Shown here piece after piece: positions 44,701-55,902 of a stretch of 64,000 nt of DNA (positions are counted from its first letter, which is position 1; every line of letters begins with the position of its first letter). The notes under the pieces were generated by a model, which was not told the DNA's origin, did not search any database, and saw nothing but the letters and a program-made list of their open reading frames with translations. The DNA is from Laburnicola sp. R22_1 (Eukaryota > Ascomycota > Dothideomycetes > Pleosporales > Didymosphaeriaceae), in the NCBI GenBank assembly GCA_014281115.1, contig JACONQ010000020.1, forward strand, positions 1,178,001-1,242,000. The letters run 5' to 3'. The translations under genes were made by a program, and so were the position numbers.

Positions 44701-45837
44701 CTACAGAAAGACAATGGTCTTCTAATATTCGTATTTGGAGTCAAGCGTAGAGTTTGAGACCAAAGACGGTGAATGGAGATGTGGACGTGAGGGTCCTACA
44801 TATTTATAGACTGGAAAACCTCTGCATCTCTTCGCTTTATTTATATCGACACCATAAGTCGTGAGGATACGTGTTTAACCAAGCTCAGAGCTCATTATTT
44901 CGATGTTATAAGTTTTATAGCTACGCTCCAGACATAGATCGAGGTTGGTTCTGATCTTCCTTGATGACATTTCTGGCTCTCGAATTGGCCCAGGGACATA
45001 ACACATGGACGATCCTTTTTGTATGCCAATAGTTACTTGCACGGCTCGCCATAGGTCTCAGTTCGTAGGGTTTTAGAGATAAAGGAAACCCGCATGTGTA
45101 CTTTCTCATGTTTCTCTTTCCGAATTGTGATTCTCAACCGGAAGACGAACCATAGAGTTTTGTCACTCACGTTTTTGAAGTATTACTCAGTAGGCGGTAA
45201 ATAACGAAGGGATACAGAAGAGAAGTTAGATAGCTCCAGAGGCACGCTTCGCCCATACTGATCAGATTTCCGTTTTTCTTACGTCTTGGTATACTCAAGT
45301 GTGGAGTTGAAATCGATTTCCGCTGTGCCTTGATTTCCGTATTGTGACACGTAGCGAACTGCTCCCCATCAATCGCCTTGTGGAATTTTTAGACGCCAGT
45401 GACTTCCCAGATGTTACGAGTAAGGAAATTTTTCCCTATGCCACACATCGCCATCGCTAACACCAATTTCGGTGCAGTTGTGATAGCTGCGCGTGTAGGG
45501 AGTCGAACACATGACCAGGCAACTAATTGGTTGTCGATGGCTCTGGGAATAGCGTGAATACGTTTAGCTTTTGGTTCAAATTGCAACAGCTCGCTATGAA
45601 GTCAATGCATATAGGTTTTGGACACGGGGAGACTCCCCATACAAACAGGCGACTTTCTTTTTTATCCTACATAACACGCTTAACAGGTTATTTGAGTACC
45701 TGGATAACTATAGGAGGTATTAAAGCAGTATCCGCTTTCCTTGTGTTATTTAGATTATGACAGGGAGAAAAGCATGTTGTATCTTAAGAATGCTTTGCTT
45801 TTGGAACGAGATAGCTTTGTGAAGTAAGAGTAAAGGA
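41776..45837 (-). repeat. Block C, segment 1: degenerate oriented repeat
   Basis: About 4 kb directly after the Mte1-type gene. The + strand carries GAGCACAT/CACATG-like boxes and TTTTAG boxes again, the same sense as block A and opposite to block B. Examples of CACAT are near 41856, 42349, 43030 and 43139. Examples of TTTTAG are near 42491, 42544, 42884, 42915, 43166, 43838, 44052, 44090, 45071 and 45388. Read on the minus strand, 45497-45511 gives ATGTGTTCGACTCCC, very close to the block B consensus ATGTGYYCGGACTCCC. Unit spacing is poorly preserved. No gene is supported. Confidence 0.6.
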
Positions 45838-46817
45838 GTAGTAGTAGTAGTAGTATTGATTAACGTCCAGGAACCTAGGTTCTAGCCTCCCATGGGGCAT
45901 GGGGACGCGCCGAGTAGCCATCTGGGGCCAGCCAGATGGTAAAGGCGATTCATGCTATAAGCTATTGCCGTCTCTTGCAGCGGCTCGTAAGAGTCCGCCC
46001 CCCTCCGTGCGGGGGCTGAATCCGTGTCTTCATGCCTATAGGCTGAGATGTTGGGGTGTAGCTATTATACATATAACAATCCAAAGCAGGGGCAGCTTTG
46101 GCCGCCCTAAAGCTGTGTTAAAAAGTGCCAAGACCTTAGCGTAAAACTAGTATAGGAAAGGTAAGGATTGTGTAGACAGTAAGGAGAGGTAAGGAGAGTA
46201 GGAGAGCGTAGGGGAGGTTGCCTCGTGTGGCAAGATGTCAGGATGAGAGGCACCCCTGCTGGGAGCTTAGACAGAGTCGACGCCGGAGGAGCTGTCCCAG
46301 GTTATTGTCGCGCCCGCCAGCATCTGTGGCTTAGTAGGCAGTCCATAGAACCAACATTTATTTGTTAGTGTTAGTGGGGTTGGCAAGCTTTAGCAAGAGT
46401 TGAAAATCTTTAGGCTTAAGGGTCTTTAAGTATTTAACGCCCTCCCGTGTGGTGCTAGGAGGGAGAGGGGGTTGTTTCAGCCAGTAGCGGAACTTCCAGA
46501 CCGCTCGTGGGCAGTGGACTATGTGGTCTAGCGCGAGGTCTACCCTACAGGAGCATCCTGTAACTGCGTTGTTGTGTTTGAACTTCTTGTAGTACTAAGC
46601 GTAGTGTCTATAGTAGGTGCGCATGGACAGTAGCTTTGCAAGCGTTAGTTATTGGAGGGTAAGCTCCTTTAGCTGTTTTGCAGGGCGATACTTGAGGTCC
46701 TACTATATATACCACCTGGACAGATTTGGTGTGTGCTTGCGCCACTAGTCTATCTCTGCGCTCCTAGTAAGGGCGCGAACGTCTAACTTAAGGCCTGAGG
46801 CCGTAGGTTTAGTTGCT

Positions 46818-48838
46818 ATGCCGTGTGGAGGTTTAGGGGTCCTTGCCGCGTTGTCTGCTAGCTGGTCTGCCCGTTCGTTTCCCTCTATATTGCAGTGTCC
46901 TAGGGACCACCGGACAGTAATGTCCAGGTTCTCAATTGTCTCTTGGCACCTAACGAACGCCCACTGCGAGGAGGGGGACGGGTTGCCTCTGATGCACTAT
47001 ATAACAGAGGTGCTATCTATGCACATGTATATGCGTCTGAGCTGGTAGGCTGGCGTGCGGAGCGTGTGTGAGAGTCCTCGCCACGCGCCTACAGCTTCGG
47101 CATCGAAGACGTGGGACCTGGGGTTGAGGGAGCTGTTGCCCTGTAGGGTGAGAGTCTGCCCTTTGTATATAGCGTAGCCGTATGTGACGTGCTTGACGCT
47201 GTTAAGCCATTGTTCAGAGCCGTTGGAGAAGACGGTGATAGCAGTTGGTGGGAGAAGGGCCCACTACTCCTTAAAGCGGCGGGCGGCTTCCTTCTTATTC
47301 ACATAGCCTGTGGGGTCGTCGCGGCTCCTAGGGGAGTAGTGGGGGGCGCGGAATTCGGGTCGGGGTACCGGGTCGAAGACCTGTGCTAGTTGTTGTACCT
47401 TCGTGCGGGCTCTCTGTGGGAGGCCTGCGCCTCGGCCTCTTCTGACTGTAGGAAGGTGAGTCCTGGCAGTTAGCGGGTGCTTTTTGTCAATCGTTAGCAG
47501 GTGTGCTGCGAAGCGGAACTTGCAGGTTTCTAGGGCTACTACTGCTAAGGGGAGTCTAGCGTCCCTGAAGATAGCGGTGGTGGGTGTGGTCTAGTAGGCC
47601 AGAACAACAGCTCTATATGCCTGCCTAAGGACCTTGTTGAGTGTTTCTATGTGCCAACCTAGTTGGGTGCTTACTTTGGCGCCTTTTGACTGGCGTATGA
47701 TTCTAGAGGGTTTAGTTCTTCCTTTGTACTAGGCCTCCGCTCTGTACAGAAGTTGGGGGAGGACGCAGGAGATCACCGCTTTGCGCAAAGACCCTAGTAG
47801 GGGGCCGTGTTTGATCTAAGCGAGGCTGCGGATGTGGTGGGCAACAACCCTTGTCTTTGCGGCGCGTATGGCCACGTAGGTCTTAAAGGTGAGCTTTCTG
47901 TTAAACCATACGCCTAGCTAGCGCAGTGCAGGTACCTCACTTGTGGGGAGGATTAGGTGAATAGTAAGGTAATCGTCAACAGCGCAGGGCGGCGCGTAGT
48001 CCCCGTTCTGTCTTGTAAGGTGGATCATTTCGAGCTTGTCTAGTGAGAAAGCAATCTTGTGGTCCGCGCTATATAAGTTGATCTTGCGGACTTGTTTAGT
48101 AAGTATTTCAACGTTGAGGTTGAGGCTGTAGGAGGCGCTATAGAGGCATATGTCGTCAGCATAGCCAAAGCGCATAGTTGTGTCCTGGAGCAGTAGCTCT
48201 GCAAGGTATAATATGTAGATAATAGGGGAGAATGGCGAGCCCTATAGGGTGCCGCAGGCCACTAGGTGGCGGCCAGAACGGTGTTAGCCGTAGCGGATAA
48301 GAATATGTCGGTTCGTGAGGATGTTGCGTGTAAGGACTAGGACCTTCTAGTGCCAGCCTTGGTCTTTTATGCGGTGCAGTAGCTGGTTAACTAGTAGCGC
48401 GTCGAAAGCTCCTAGTACATCTATAGTTACTATGGTGACGTGTTTGCCCTCGCTAAAAGCGAGTTCGGCTTCATGGGTGAAGGCCGTGATTAGGTCCATA
48501 GCCGACCTTTTTGGGAGGGCCCCCCTGTGCTGGGGGCTTAGGACGCCGTGCAGCACAGCCAAGTGGGCTATGCGCTGAGCGATTACCCTTTCAAAACCTT
48601 TGCTAAGGCAGAGCAGCATGGCAAGTGGTCTTATAGACTCTGGGATTGTGTAGTCTTTCTTGCCAAGTTTCTTAATAAAAACAATCTCCCTATCTGTCCA
48701 AGCGGCCAGGTAGTGGTCAAGCAATAGTAGGTCGCGGTAGATGTCGCAAACGTACTGTCTAATGTGGTTCCAGCATGCTGTGAGCAGCCAGACTATTATG
48801 CCATCAGCGCCTGGTGAGGTGCTAGAGACCCCAATCAC
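46818..48838 (-). pseudogene. LINE reverse transcriptase and RNase H remnant
   Basis: At 48838-48347 the minus strand reads SPGADGIIVWLLTACWNHI, IRPLAMLLCLSKGFERVIAQ, LSPQHRGALPKRSAMDLI and VTIVTIDVLGAFDA: reverse transcriptase palm motifs with the first catalytic Asp. At 48175-47918 it reads RFGYADDICLYS, an intact YADD box at about 48152-48163. At about 47250-46818 an RNase H domain follows, with VFDAEAVGAWRGL, YMCIDSTSVI, then WSLGHCNIEGNERADQLA. In-frame stops (for example after STSVI) interrupt it. All three domains are in the order expected for the Tad1 group. Confidence 0.88.
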
Positions 48839-49599
48839 GCAGCGCTCCGTCTCTTCAATCGATAGGTACGTGTCCCATGGGATAGTAGGGTGTTCTTGTG
48901 GGGTGGGCGGTTCCGGCAGATCGTCCTTCGCTGTGAATCTGCAGAGAAGTGCTTGTTATAGCATCTTAGCCTTGTCTTTGTCTTTAGTCGCCTCCGCGCC
49001 TCTAAACACTATTAGTGCCTGTGTTCTAGTGGGTTCCAGCTTGTGCTAATTAATAATGCGGAAAAGTTCCTAGTCGCCTTTAGCGTTATCTATAGTGTGT
49101 TGCCAGTACTCCTTCTTTGCCTTATGGACTATTGCTAGGAAAGTACGTGTCTTATTAGAGGGGCCCTAGCTGGTGTGGCTGTCGAGCGAGTGGAGGTGTG
49201 CTTGATAGGCTGTCTTGTAATTGTCTGTCCACTAGGGCGCTAAGTGGCCTGTCCCTCTCTTCTTTCTACCTGCCGTCTTTAGGGCGTTGGTGAGGACTTC
49301 TTCTAAGGCAGCGACGCGCCTGTCAACGTGCTCGCAGGTCTGTGGCCTGTCTGAGCGGGGGGCGCCTTTTATTCCGTTAGCAACAGCGTCAACAAATAGC
49401 GGTAGCTTCTTTGTAGGGGCCCTATATTGGAACTGGTTAAGGGGCTCCTATCCTCTGCTAGGGATTGTAGTAACTAACGTGTTATGGTCTAAGCCGCAGT
49501 TCATATCTGTTTGTACCGCGGTGGTCGCGAAGGGAATGTTGTAGAAAGAGAGGTCTATAACGTGCCCGGCCCTATGGGTGGGGATTCTGGGTTCGCCTA

Positions 49600-49936
49600 T
49601 ATAATCCATGCCGCTGTCTGTAGCCCATTAGGCCAGCTTGGCTCCGCCCTGTGTGGTTGTGACACCAGGCTCGAACATGTTGTGTTTAGCGTTGAGATCA
49701 CCTCCTGCCAGGCACCTGTTTGGTGGGGTGAGGCAGGTGATGTAGTCGAGTACTGGCGTAGTCTGTGGCGCCTGGTAAACGTTAAGTATGGAGATTCCGT
49801 TCACTTCGATCCACTGCAGGTCCCTGTTATGCAGCGGGGTACGGGGCGTGATCTTTAGTCTGTTGCCCTTACGGGTGAAGATGAGGACCCGGGGGCGTTC
49901 TGCCTCCCAGGTCTCCCGGCTGTCCCAGCCGTCCAC
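49600..49936 (-). pseudogene. LINE endonuclease domain fragment
   Basis: The minus-strand frame from about 49936 reads GWDSRETWEAERPRVLIFTR, WIEVNGISILNVYQAP and LAGGDLNAKHNMFEPG. These are the central and C-terminal signatures of apurinic-type endonucleases of LINE elements (VYQAP...GDLNAKH...W). The N-terminal catalytic part lies beyond the 5' truncation point, so the domain is not functional here. Confidence 0.8.
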
Positions 49937-50008
49937 CGGTGGATGGAGGTTATAGCTGGGGTGGTTCGAAGTCCGTGTGCCGGGCCAGGTAGCTGTAAGA
50001 GTAAAGGA

Positions 50009-51259
50009 AAGCTTGCGCTATACAGGCTTAAATTATTTCTTTGCACTTCATAAATTCAGTTACCCAATTTAAACCAGAGTAGGTAAGTTGAACGTAACGT
50101 TGGCCGTTGAGTTTTGAAGGTCGGAGAGGTCCGGACGCGTACGACCACGATAACGTTGATTTGGTATCTACTTGAGAACACGACGTGAACTTGGGATGAT
50201 TTGTCTTGCATACTTCCTGGTGTAGTGTTTTGGATTGGAGTGGGGCAAGAGACATGTAGCTGAACAAGGCAAGTTTCAGATTCTAGAGGAGTTTACGCCC
50301 GTCGTTCTCAGTACACGCCATTTCAGACTTTAGCACAGAGATATGATTTTCGTTTGAAATTGATTAGTCATGAGCTGATGGGTGATATGTTTGGAGAATG
50401 TAAGGAGTCACAAGGTCCCAGTCCTAGTGTAGCTTTTGATCTGCAAGAACACGCTCCAAGCATAATATTGAAGAGGACAAGTTTTTAAAAGCATGATCTA
50501 CTCAGTCGGTTTTTTGAATATATTCCATGGGAGGCGGTCTCTTATCTGGCAAGATATTGCTCCTGGATCCAAAGGGGCACACTTCCGACATAGTGTGGTG
50601 GATGCGCTTTTGGTTTAGTAGAGGAGTGTATGCAAATCCTAGGCCTGGCTCAGAATAGGTGCCTAGTGGAACGCATGAGAGCGTAATTAGGTAGCATGAG
50701 TAGATGATCAGCCGAGATTTTCTGGGTACATGAGCTCGCTCCAAACATAGAGGTAGTCCTGGCTGATTTTGGCTTTTAGTCCTGCAAAAGTGCAGGACCT
50801 GCCATACAGTTGTAGTAGACAGGTGTTGCTCATGATGAAGAGATATGAATCTATATACAGAGGCGAAAAGTCTGTCTTGAGCGAGTTTAATGACCCTTCC
50901 TCCCACGTGGATAGCTGTCCCGGGCATTTTCAGTCGCGTTGAGCAATCACATGACTCGGGTGAAGCCCCTCTGGGTCGCCCACATAATGGAAGCCGTATT
51001 CGATTTTAATGCTCAGACATAACGAACGAGGGGATACTTGTTTTAGAGTTGGCCGTGCTGAAGTATGGGAGCGATGGAGGCATATTGAGATGTTTTCTCA
51101 AAGACATCCAGAGCCAGAGACATTCCGCACTTCGGTGATTTTTTTAAGTAGAAGCCCTTAAGGAAGAGGGGAGCATACACAACGTGCGCCATGTGCGTGC
51201 AAGGTTCATTTTTTTGGTTGTCTCAAGCGAAACCGCAGAGATCTGATGAGCGGAGAGAA
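50009..51259 (-). repeat. Block C, segment 2
   Basis: Continuation of block C on the other side of the LINE. CCAAACATAG/CCAAGCATAA-type boxes occur near 50455 and 50741, AGCATACACAAC near 51170, and TTTTAG near 50776 and 51040, all in the same sense as segment 1. No gene is supported; the 141-codon ORF at 50502-50927 is a pyrimidine-strand artefact. Confidence 0.5.
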
Positions 51260-51261
51260 TA

Positions 51262-53389
51262 ACATGTTGGTTCAGCACTTGGCGCGGTTCGGCAAATGGC
51301 GCACCCCCGCATTTTCCACCCAATCCTTCACCCACCCATAACTCAGCCAATATGGATCCAATTGACAAGGCAATTGAAGAAATCGAATCGCGCGGACTAG
51401 GAGAAGAATTCTCGTATCGAAAAATAGCGAAAAAATATGGTGTACCAGACACTACGTTGAGGAGGATACACCAGGGCAAAAACGTGCTGATGAAAGAGCA
51501 ACAACTCCAACGGCGAAAACTTACCCCTTAACAAGAACTGGAGCTTGTAAGCTATATAGAAAAGTTTACAGGCCGTTGTCTACCACCTATAAGGGAGATG
51601 CTGCAGAATTTTGCTTCATCAATTGCAAATACCAACGGCGAACAACTAGTAGGAAAAAGCTAGGTTACCCGATTTATTAACCGTTACAACGTCGAAATCA
51701 CCCCCTATTGGGTTACTGGAATGGATCGCGCGCGCCACCAAGCTAATTCAGGGGCTAAATACGAGCAATTCTTTCAACTTCTGCTAGAGAAAATGGAGGA
51801 GTACAATATAGAGCCTCGTCACACGTACAATATGGATGAGAAGGGCTTCCTTACAGGAGTGATTGGAAGAAGCAAAAGGATCTTCAGCAAAGCTATATGG
51901 GACCGCGGGGAAGTGAAATCAGCCCTCCAAGATGGCAACAGAGAGTGGATAACCATCCTAGCTTGCGTCTGCGCTAATAGAAGTGCGTTGCCACTAGGGC
52001 TACTATTTGCAGCTGCCAATAACGCTTTCTAATTGGCCTAGGTAGAGGATATTGAGGCTAGGAAGCATAAGGTATTCGTTACTACATCTCCTAATAGATA
52101 GACTAACAACGATATAGGCCTTGCGTGGCTTAAGCAGGTCTTTTATTGGTACACAAAAGCGAAAGCTCGTCAATCCTACTGACTACTAATTGTGGATGGC
52201 TATGGGTCCCACGTAACAAGAGAGTTTATCAACTACTATGACCACAATTGGATTCTCCTTATGATATTCCCCCCTCACAGTACCTACACGCTGCAGCCCC
52301 TTGATGTAGTACTCTTTAAGCCTCTCTTATTAGCCTACTTAAAAGCCCTCACTACCTATCTCTATGAGGCCCAGGGGCTACTCTTAGTAAAGAAAGGAGA
52401 CTTCTTCCCTCTCTTCTAGGAAGCCTAGACCATCTCCTTTAAGAAGAAAATGATTCTAAAGTCCTTTAAGGCCACTGGTATATGGCCCCGTAACGCTAAG
52501 GTTATCCTTCAGAAATACAGGCCATCAACTCTAGTGGAGCAGGATTCGAGAGAGAGCAGTACCTCTGTACTCAGCGGCAAGGATTGGCTTAAAATCGAGA
52601 CCCTCGTGCGTAATACTGTGAGGGAGGAGGGCAGTAGGGAGGTGCAGAAGCTGAAGCGTTCTCTCCACCACATCTCTGTTCAAAATGACATCCTCCACGC
52701 TAAGGTACAAGGCCTGACAAAGGCCCTACAAGAAGCAGCAGAAGAAGAGCAAGCCTCTAGACCTGCAACAACGCAGGGAGTACCACGGTGGTGCAGTTTT
52801 CTGGTCCCCGAGGAAGCTGAGGGAGGCTAGAGTACGCGAGAGCGTTGTAGATAAGGAGAAAGAAAAAGTAGAACTCGAAAAAGCGCGTAAGAAGGCAGAA
52901 ATAACCTCAGCTAAGCTACGTAACCTGCAGGAGAAGAAAGAGAGAGAAAGGTTGAGGGTTAAGAAAAGGGAGGAAAAGGAGAGGGTCGCGGCGGAGAAAC
53001 AGGCTGAGCAACAAAGGAGGATTTAGGAGAAAGAAAACTCCGAAAAGGCTATACAAACTTCCCAAAAGGGAAAGAGGAAGGCCTCAAAGCCTGCCGCAGC
53101 GCCAAAACAGAAAAAAAAGCAACGTGTGGTGGTTGCTGAGGGTAGGGGGGATAGGGGTGATGAAATGGGGCGTGATCCAGCACCCACAACAACGCGCCGT
53201 GGCCGCAACATCAAACTTCCAGCGAAATTCCAGTAGTACATCTTTTTCGCAGCAATTTATATAGTAATTGAATGAATTATTAGAATATTCTAGCTATTGT
53301 GGATGGCTCAGTAACGAGGTGTTGTAAACTGCGTGATTTGGTTGGGGTGCGCCATTTGCCGAACCGCGCCAAGTGCTGAACCAACATGT
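51262..53389 (+). mobile_element. pogo/Tigger-type DNA transposon, copy 1
   Basis: 2,128 bp between TA dinucleotides at 51260-51261 and 53390-53391, the usual TA target duplication. The terminal inverted repeats are perfect over 46 bp (51262-51307 and 53344-53389) and begin ACATGTTGGTTCAGCACTTG. The + strand contains one decayed transposase gene. Perfect termini with a gene broken mainly by point changes to stops suggest a fairly recent insertion that was then mutated, or mobilisation in trans. It lies in block C. Confidence 0.93.
51352..53236 (+). pseudogene. pogo-type transposase (copy 1), RIP-like stops and one frameshift
   Basis: The ATG at 51352 starts MDPIDKAIEEIESRG. A psq-type helix-turn-helix follows (EEFSYRKIAKKYGVPDTTLRR), then a CENP-B/Tc5-type DNA-binding region (IREMLQNF, TRFINRYNVEI). 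The DDE core has NMDEKGFLTG (first Asp), LIVDGYGSHVT (second) and FPPHSTYTLQPLDVVLFKPL (third). The frame from 51352 to 52830 is interrupted by stops, mostly TAG, at positions where family members have Trp or Gln (for example PLF*EA*T). A frame change near 52,740 leads into QQRREYHGGAVFWSPRKLRE and a Lys/Glu coiled-coil-like tail, ending at the TAG 53234-53236. Not functional. Confidence 0.88.
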
Positions 53390-53590
53390 TACATGTCTTT
53401 ACACTATGTTTTGACTCCAGGCTCTCCAATGCTGACATCTATCACAGTGGTGCCTCTGATTTTGAAAGGCATAGATGTGAATTAGATTGCCCTAGAGTTT
53501 GAGAGAAAGAGAGAGCTGAGAAAAGCTATGAGCTGTTTGTACTCCAGGCCCCCTGCACCCCACATTTGTTAGGTGCAAAAGTCGGGGATA
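53390..53590. repeat. Spacer between two pogo elements (block C, segment 3)
   Basis: About 200 bp between the two transposons. It includes CTCTCCAATGCTGAC at 53422-53436, also found at 1326-1340 at the outer edge of block A. It is probably a further piece of block C. Confidence 0.4.
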
Positions 53591-55718
53591 CCGTGCCCGT
53601 GCGCGCAGCGACCCACGTCGCGCAACGCCTCACGAACAACATGCTCACCACTTTAAAGATGAGGTTATTAAGCCACCCATAATAACTATTATTACAAGAT
53701 ACTTTAGTGGAGTAATAGAGTAATGCTTGCGATTAAGTTATACTATTTATATTTACGCGGAAGGTTAATAGTACGGCCACAAGAGTTAATTTTAGGTGGA
53801 GCCTCTGGTGCAGCTTCTAGGGACGCTGCGACAGCTGCAGAGCCGCCACCGCGTCTCTAACGCTTAGGCTTTGATAGAGGAGGACCTAAAGCTTTGCGCT
53901 TCCTGTTTTGGGTAGTTTAAGATACTCTCTTAGTGTTTTAGGCTTCGATTCGAGCAGCGCGCGCGGCCTCTTTCTTAGCCTTCTCCCTCTCCCTCACCAC
54001 CTTGGCTGCCTCTCTCGCCACACGTCTCTCCTAAGCCTACTGCTCTCTATAGAGCTTGGCAGCAGCTTGAAGCTCCTTCCTATTAGCCTTTGCAAGCTGC
54101 TCTTTATGCTCTTCTTATTATTTCACTGTCTCTCGTGCACGTGCCTCTCTAATCTTACGCGGAGACCAGAAGACGGCACCACCATAGTACTCCTCTCGCT
54201 GCTGCAAGTTAAGAGGTTTGCCGCGCTTCTTATACTTCTTCTTAGCAGTAAGAGCCTCTCTCAGCCTATCGTTCTTATGGTGTAGCAGCTCGTTTTGCAC
54301 TTAGAGTCAATAAAGCGTTTGAGAGAGCGACTTTGACTCTTCTGCGGCGGTATCCCTCACTACAGAGCGTACGAGACGCTCCATCTAACGCCAGTCGCTC
54401 TCTTTAGGGGCTAAGGGATCTGCTTCACCTTCATCCTGCTCCCTAGATCCCTCTCTCTAGAAGCGTTTGAGTATAACCTCTAGCTCTATAGGCCATATAC
54501 TAGTAGCTTTAAAGGACTTAAGGATAGTCTCTATCTTAAACAAGGACTCCCACGCTCTCTAGAATAGTGGGAAGAAGTCTCCCTTCTTAACTGTAATAAG
54601 CCCTTAGGTCTTCTAAAGGTAAGTGGAGAGCTCCTTAGAGTAGGCGGCGGAGAGAGGTTTAAACATGGCTACATCAAGAGGTTAAAGCGTATAGGTAGAG
54701 TAAGGGGGAAACACGGCTAGGAGAATGCGATAGGAGTCGTAGTAGTCAATAAACTCCTTTGTAAGGTGACTGCCATGGCCGTCAAGTATAAGGAGACGCC
54801 AGTCTCTCCCTTAGCGCGCTTTCTGCTTCGTGCAGCGGTTAAAAACCTGCTCTAGCTATGCCAAACTAATGTCGTTATTTGTCTAGCCAGATAGAGATAA
54901 GGTAATAAAGACGTTGTGCTTCCCTGCTTTAACGTCGGCCACCCAGGTTAACTGCAGTGACTCAGATAACGCTTAAAAGATAAGACCGGGCGGCAGAGCA
55001 CTCCCATCCGCGCAAACAGCTACTAAGAGAGTTATCCATTTACAAGAGCCATCTTGGAGTAATACTTACACCTCCTTTAACTCCTATTACCGTCGACTAA
55101 ACACTTATTTTAAGCGTCCTGTTACACCAATTATAAAGCCCTTCTTATCCATATTGTAGGTGTGGGACGGCTGTATATTGTACTGCCTCATCTTACAAAG
55201 TAGCAAGTCAAAATATAGTTCATACTTAACGTATGAATCAGCTTTGTGGCGGCAAGAGTCCATCCCAAAGGACCATTTGGAGACGAGATGATCGCCTTGT
55301 CAATAGAGAAAGCGGTTAACCCAAGAGTCGCTCACGCTCTCTATGGCTACTTAGGACGCGAGATTTTTTATTATCTCTCTTGTAGGAGGCAGCCCTCTCT
55401 TTGTAAGGTTTTTAATGTATTGTACGAGCTCTAACTCTTATTGTGGGTTAAGTATTTGTTGATCGCGATCCTTAGCTTCCCGTGGGCGCTAACGACCCTT
55501 GTGTCTTCGGGTCAGCGTACTGTACGCCACACCGAAGTCACGAGCAATTGCCCTATATGAAAAGTGTTCTCCTGGTTCCAGCGATTCGATTGCTGCAATC
55601 GCATCATCGATCGGTGCCATGGTGATGGAGTTACGAGGCGTTGAAGTTTGAGAGTTGTCTGGTGTTTTGGTGTTCGTGAGGCGCTGCGCGACGTGGGGCG
55701 TTGCGCGCACGGGCACGG
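53591..55718 (-). mobile_element. pogo/Tigger-type DNA transposon, copy 2 (different termini)
   Basis: 2,128 bp flanked by TA at 53589-53590 and 55719-55720. Terminal inverted repeats of about 48 bp match with three mismatches (both start CCGTGCCCGTGCGCGCA). They are unrelated in sequence to those of copy 1. The transposase runs on the minus strand, so the two elements lie tail to tail. The interior is more AT-rich and decayed than copy 1. Confidence 0.88.
53743..55620 (-). pseudogene. pogo-type transposase (copy 2), degenerate
   Basis: Start ATG at 55620: MAPIDDAIAAIESLEPGEHF, then SYRAIARDFGVAYSTLTRR, parallel to copy 1. Near 54300-54118 the minus strand reads GKPLNLQQREEYYGGAVFW and SPRKIREARARE, the same C-terminal block as copy 1. 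The end reads GRTINLPRKYK before a stop at 53743-53745. The middle is recognisable only in pieces and full of stops. The frame extending upstream of 55620 into the inverted repeat is not part of the gene. Confidence 0.82.
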
Positions 55719-55720
55719 TA

Positions 55721-55902
55721 TGCTTGGCAGTCGGCGAAAATACCGTGATTCTCCGTTTTCCCACCCAAAACGCGTACTTCGCGGTTATAATCGTGACAAA
55801 GGTGCATTCTGCTCGTGAAAAAGTCAGTATTAAGTGAGGCTGTTTTCTGGCTGTGAGGGCCTATACTGACGCGTTTTTTGGTGTTGTAGTTTCCTAGCAG
55901 CC
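55721..55902. other. Leader between pogo copy 2 and the Tc1-type relic
   Basis: 182 bp beginning TGCTTGGCAGTCGGCG. It contains TACCGTGATTCTCCG, which could be the left terminus of the Tc1-type element, but no inverted partner was found on the right. Confidence 0.3.

Larger units (their letters stand above)
45838..49994 (-). mobile_element. Tad1/LINE-type non-LTR retrotransposon, 5'-truncated
   Basis: A 4.16-kb element bounded by a perfect 14-bp direct repeat GTAAGAGTAAAGGA at 45824-45837 and 49995-50008, the expected target-site duplication of target-primed reverse transcription. The minus strand is coding and ends at the left side in a short TAC repeat (GTAGTAGTAGTAGTA on +, 45838-45853) instead of poly-A. 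Endonuclease, reverse transcriptase and RNase H domains occur in that order, followed by a C-rich cysteine-knuckle-like segment (GCSCRVDLALDHIVHCP, about 46480-46560). ORF1 and the endonuclease N-terminus are missing, so the copy is 5'-truncated as LINE insertions often are. Stops and frame changes show it is inactive. It sits inside block C and is therefore younger than that repeat. Confidence 0.9.

Noticed and set aside
45480..45520. tRNA B-box-like GTTCGACTC on the minus strand
   Set aside because: No matching A box, acceptor stem or anticodon arm at the right distance. The motif is part of the repeat consensus ATGTGTTCGACTCCC.
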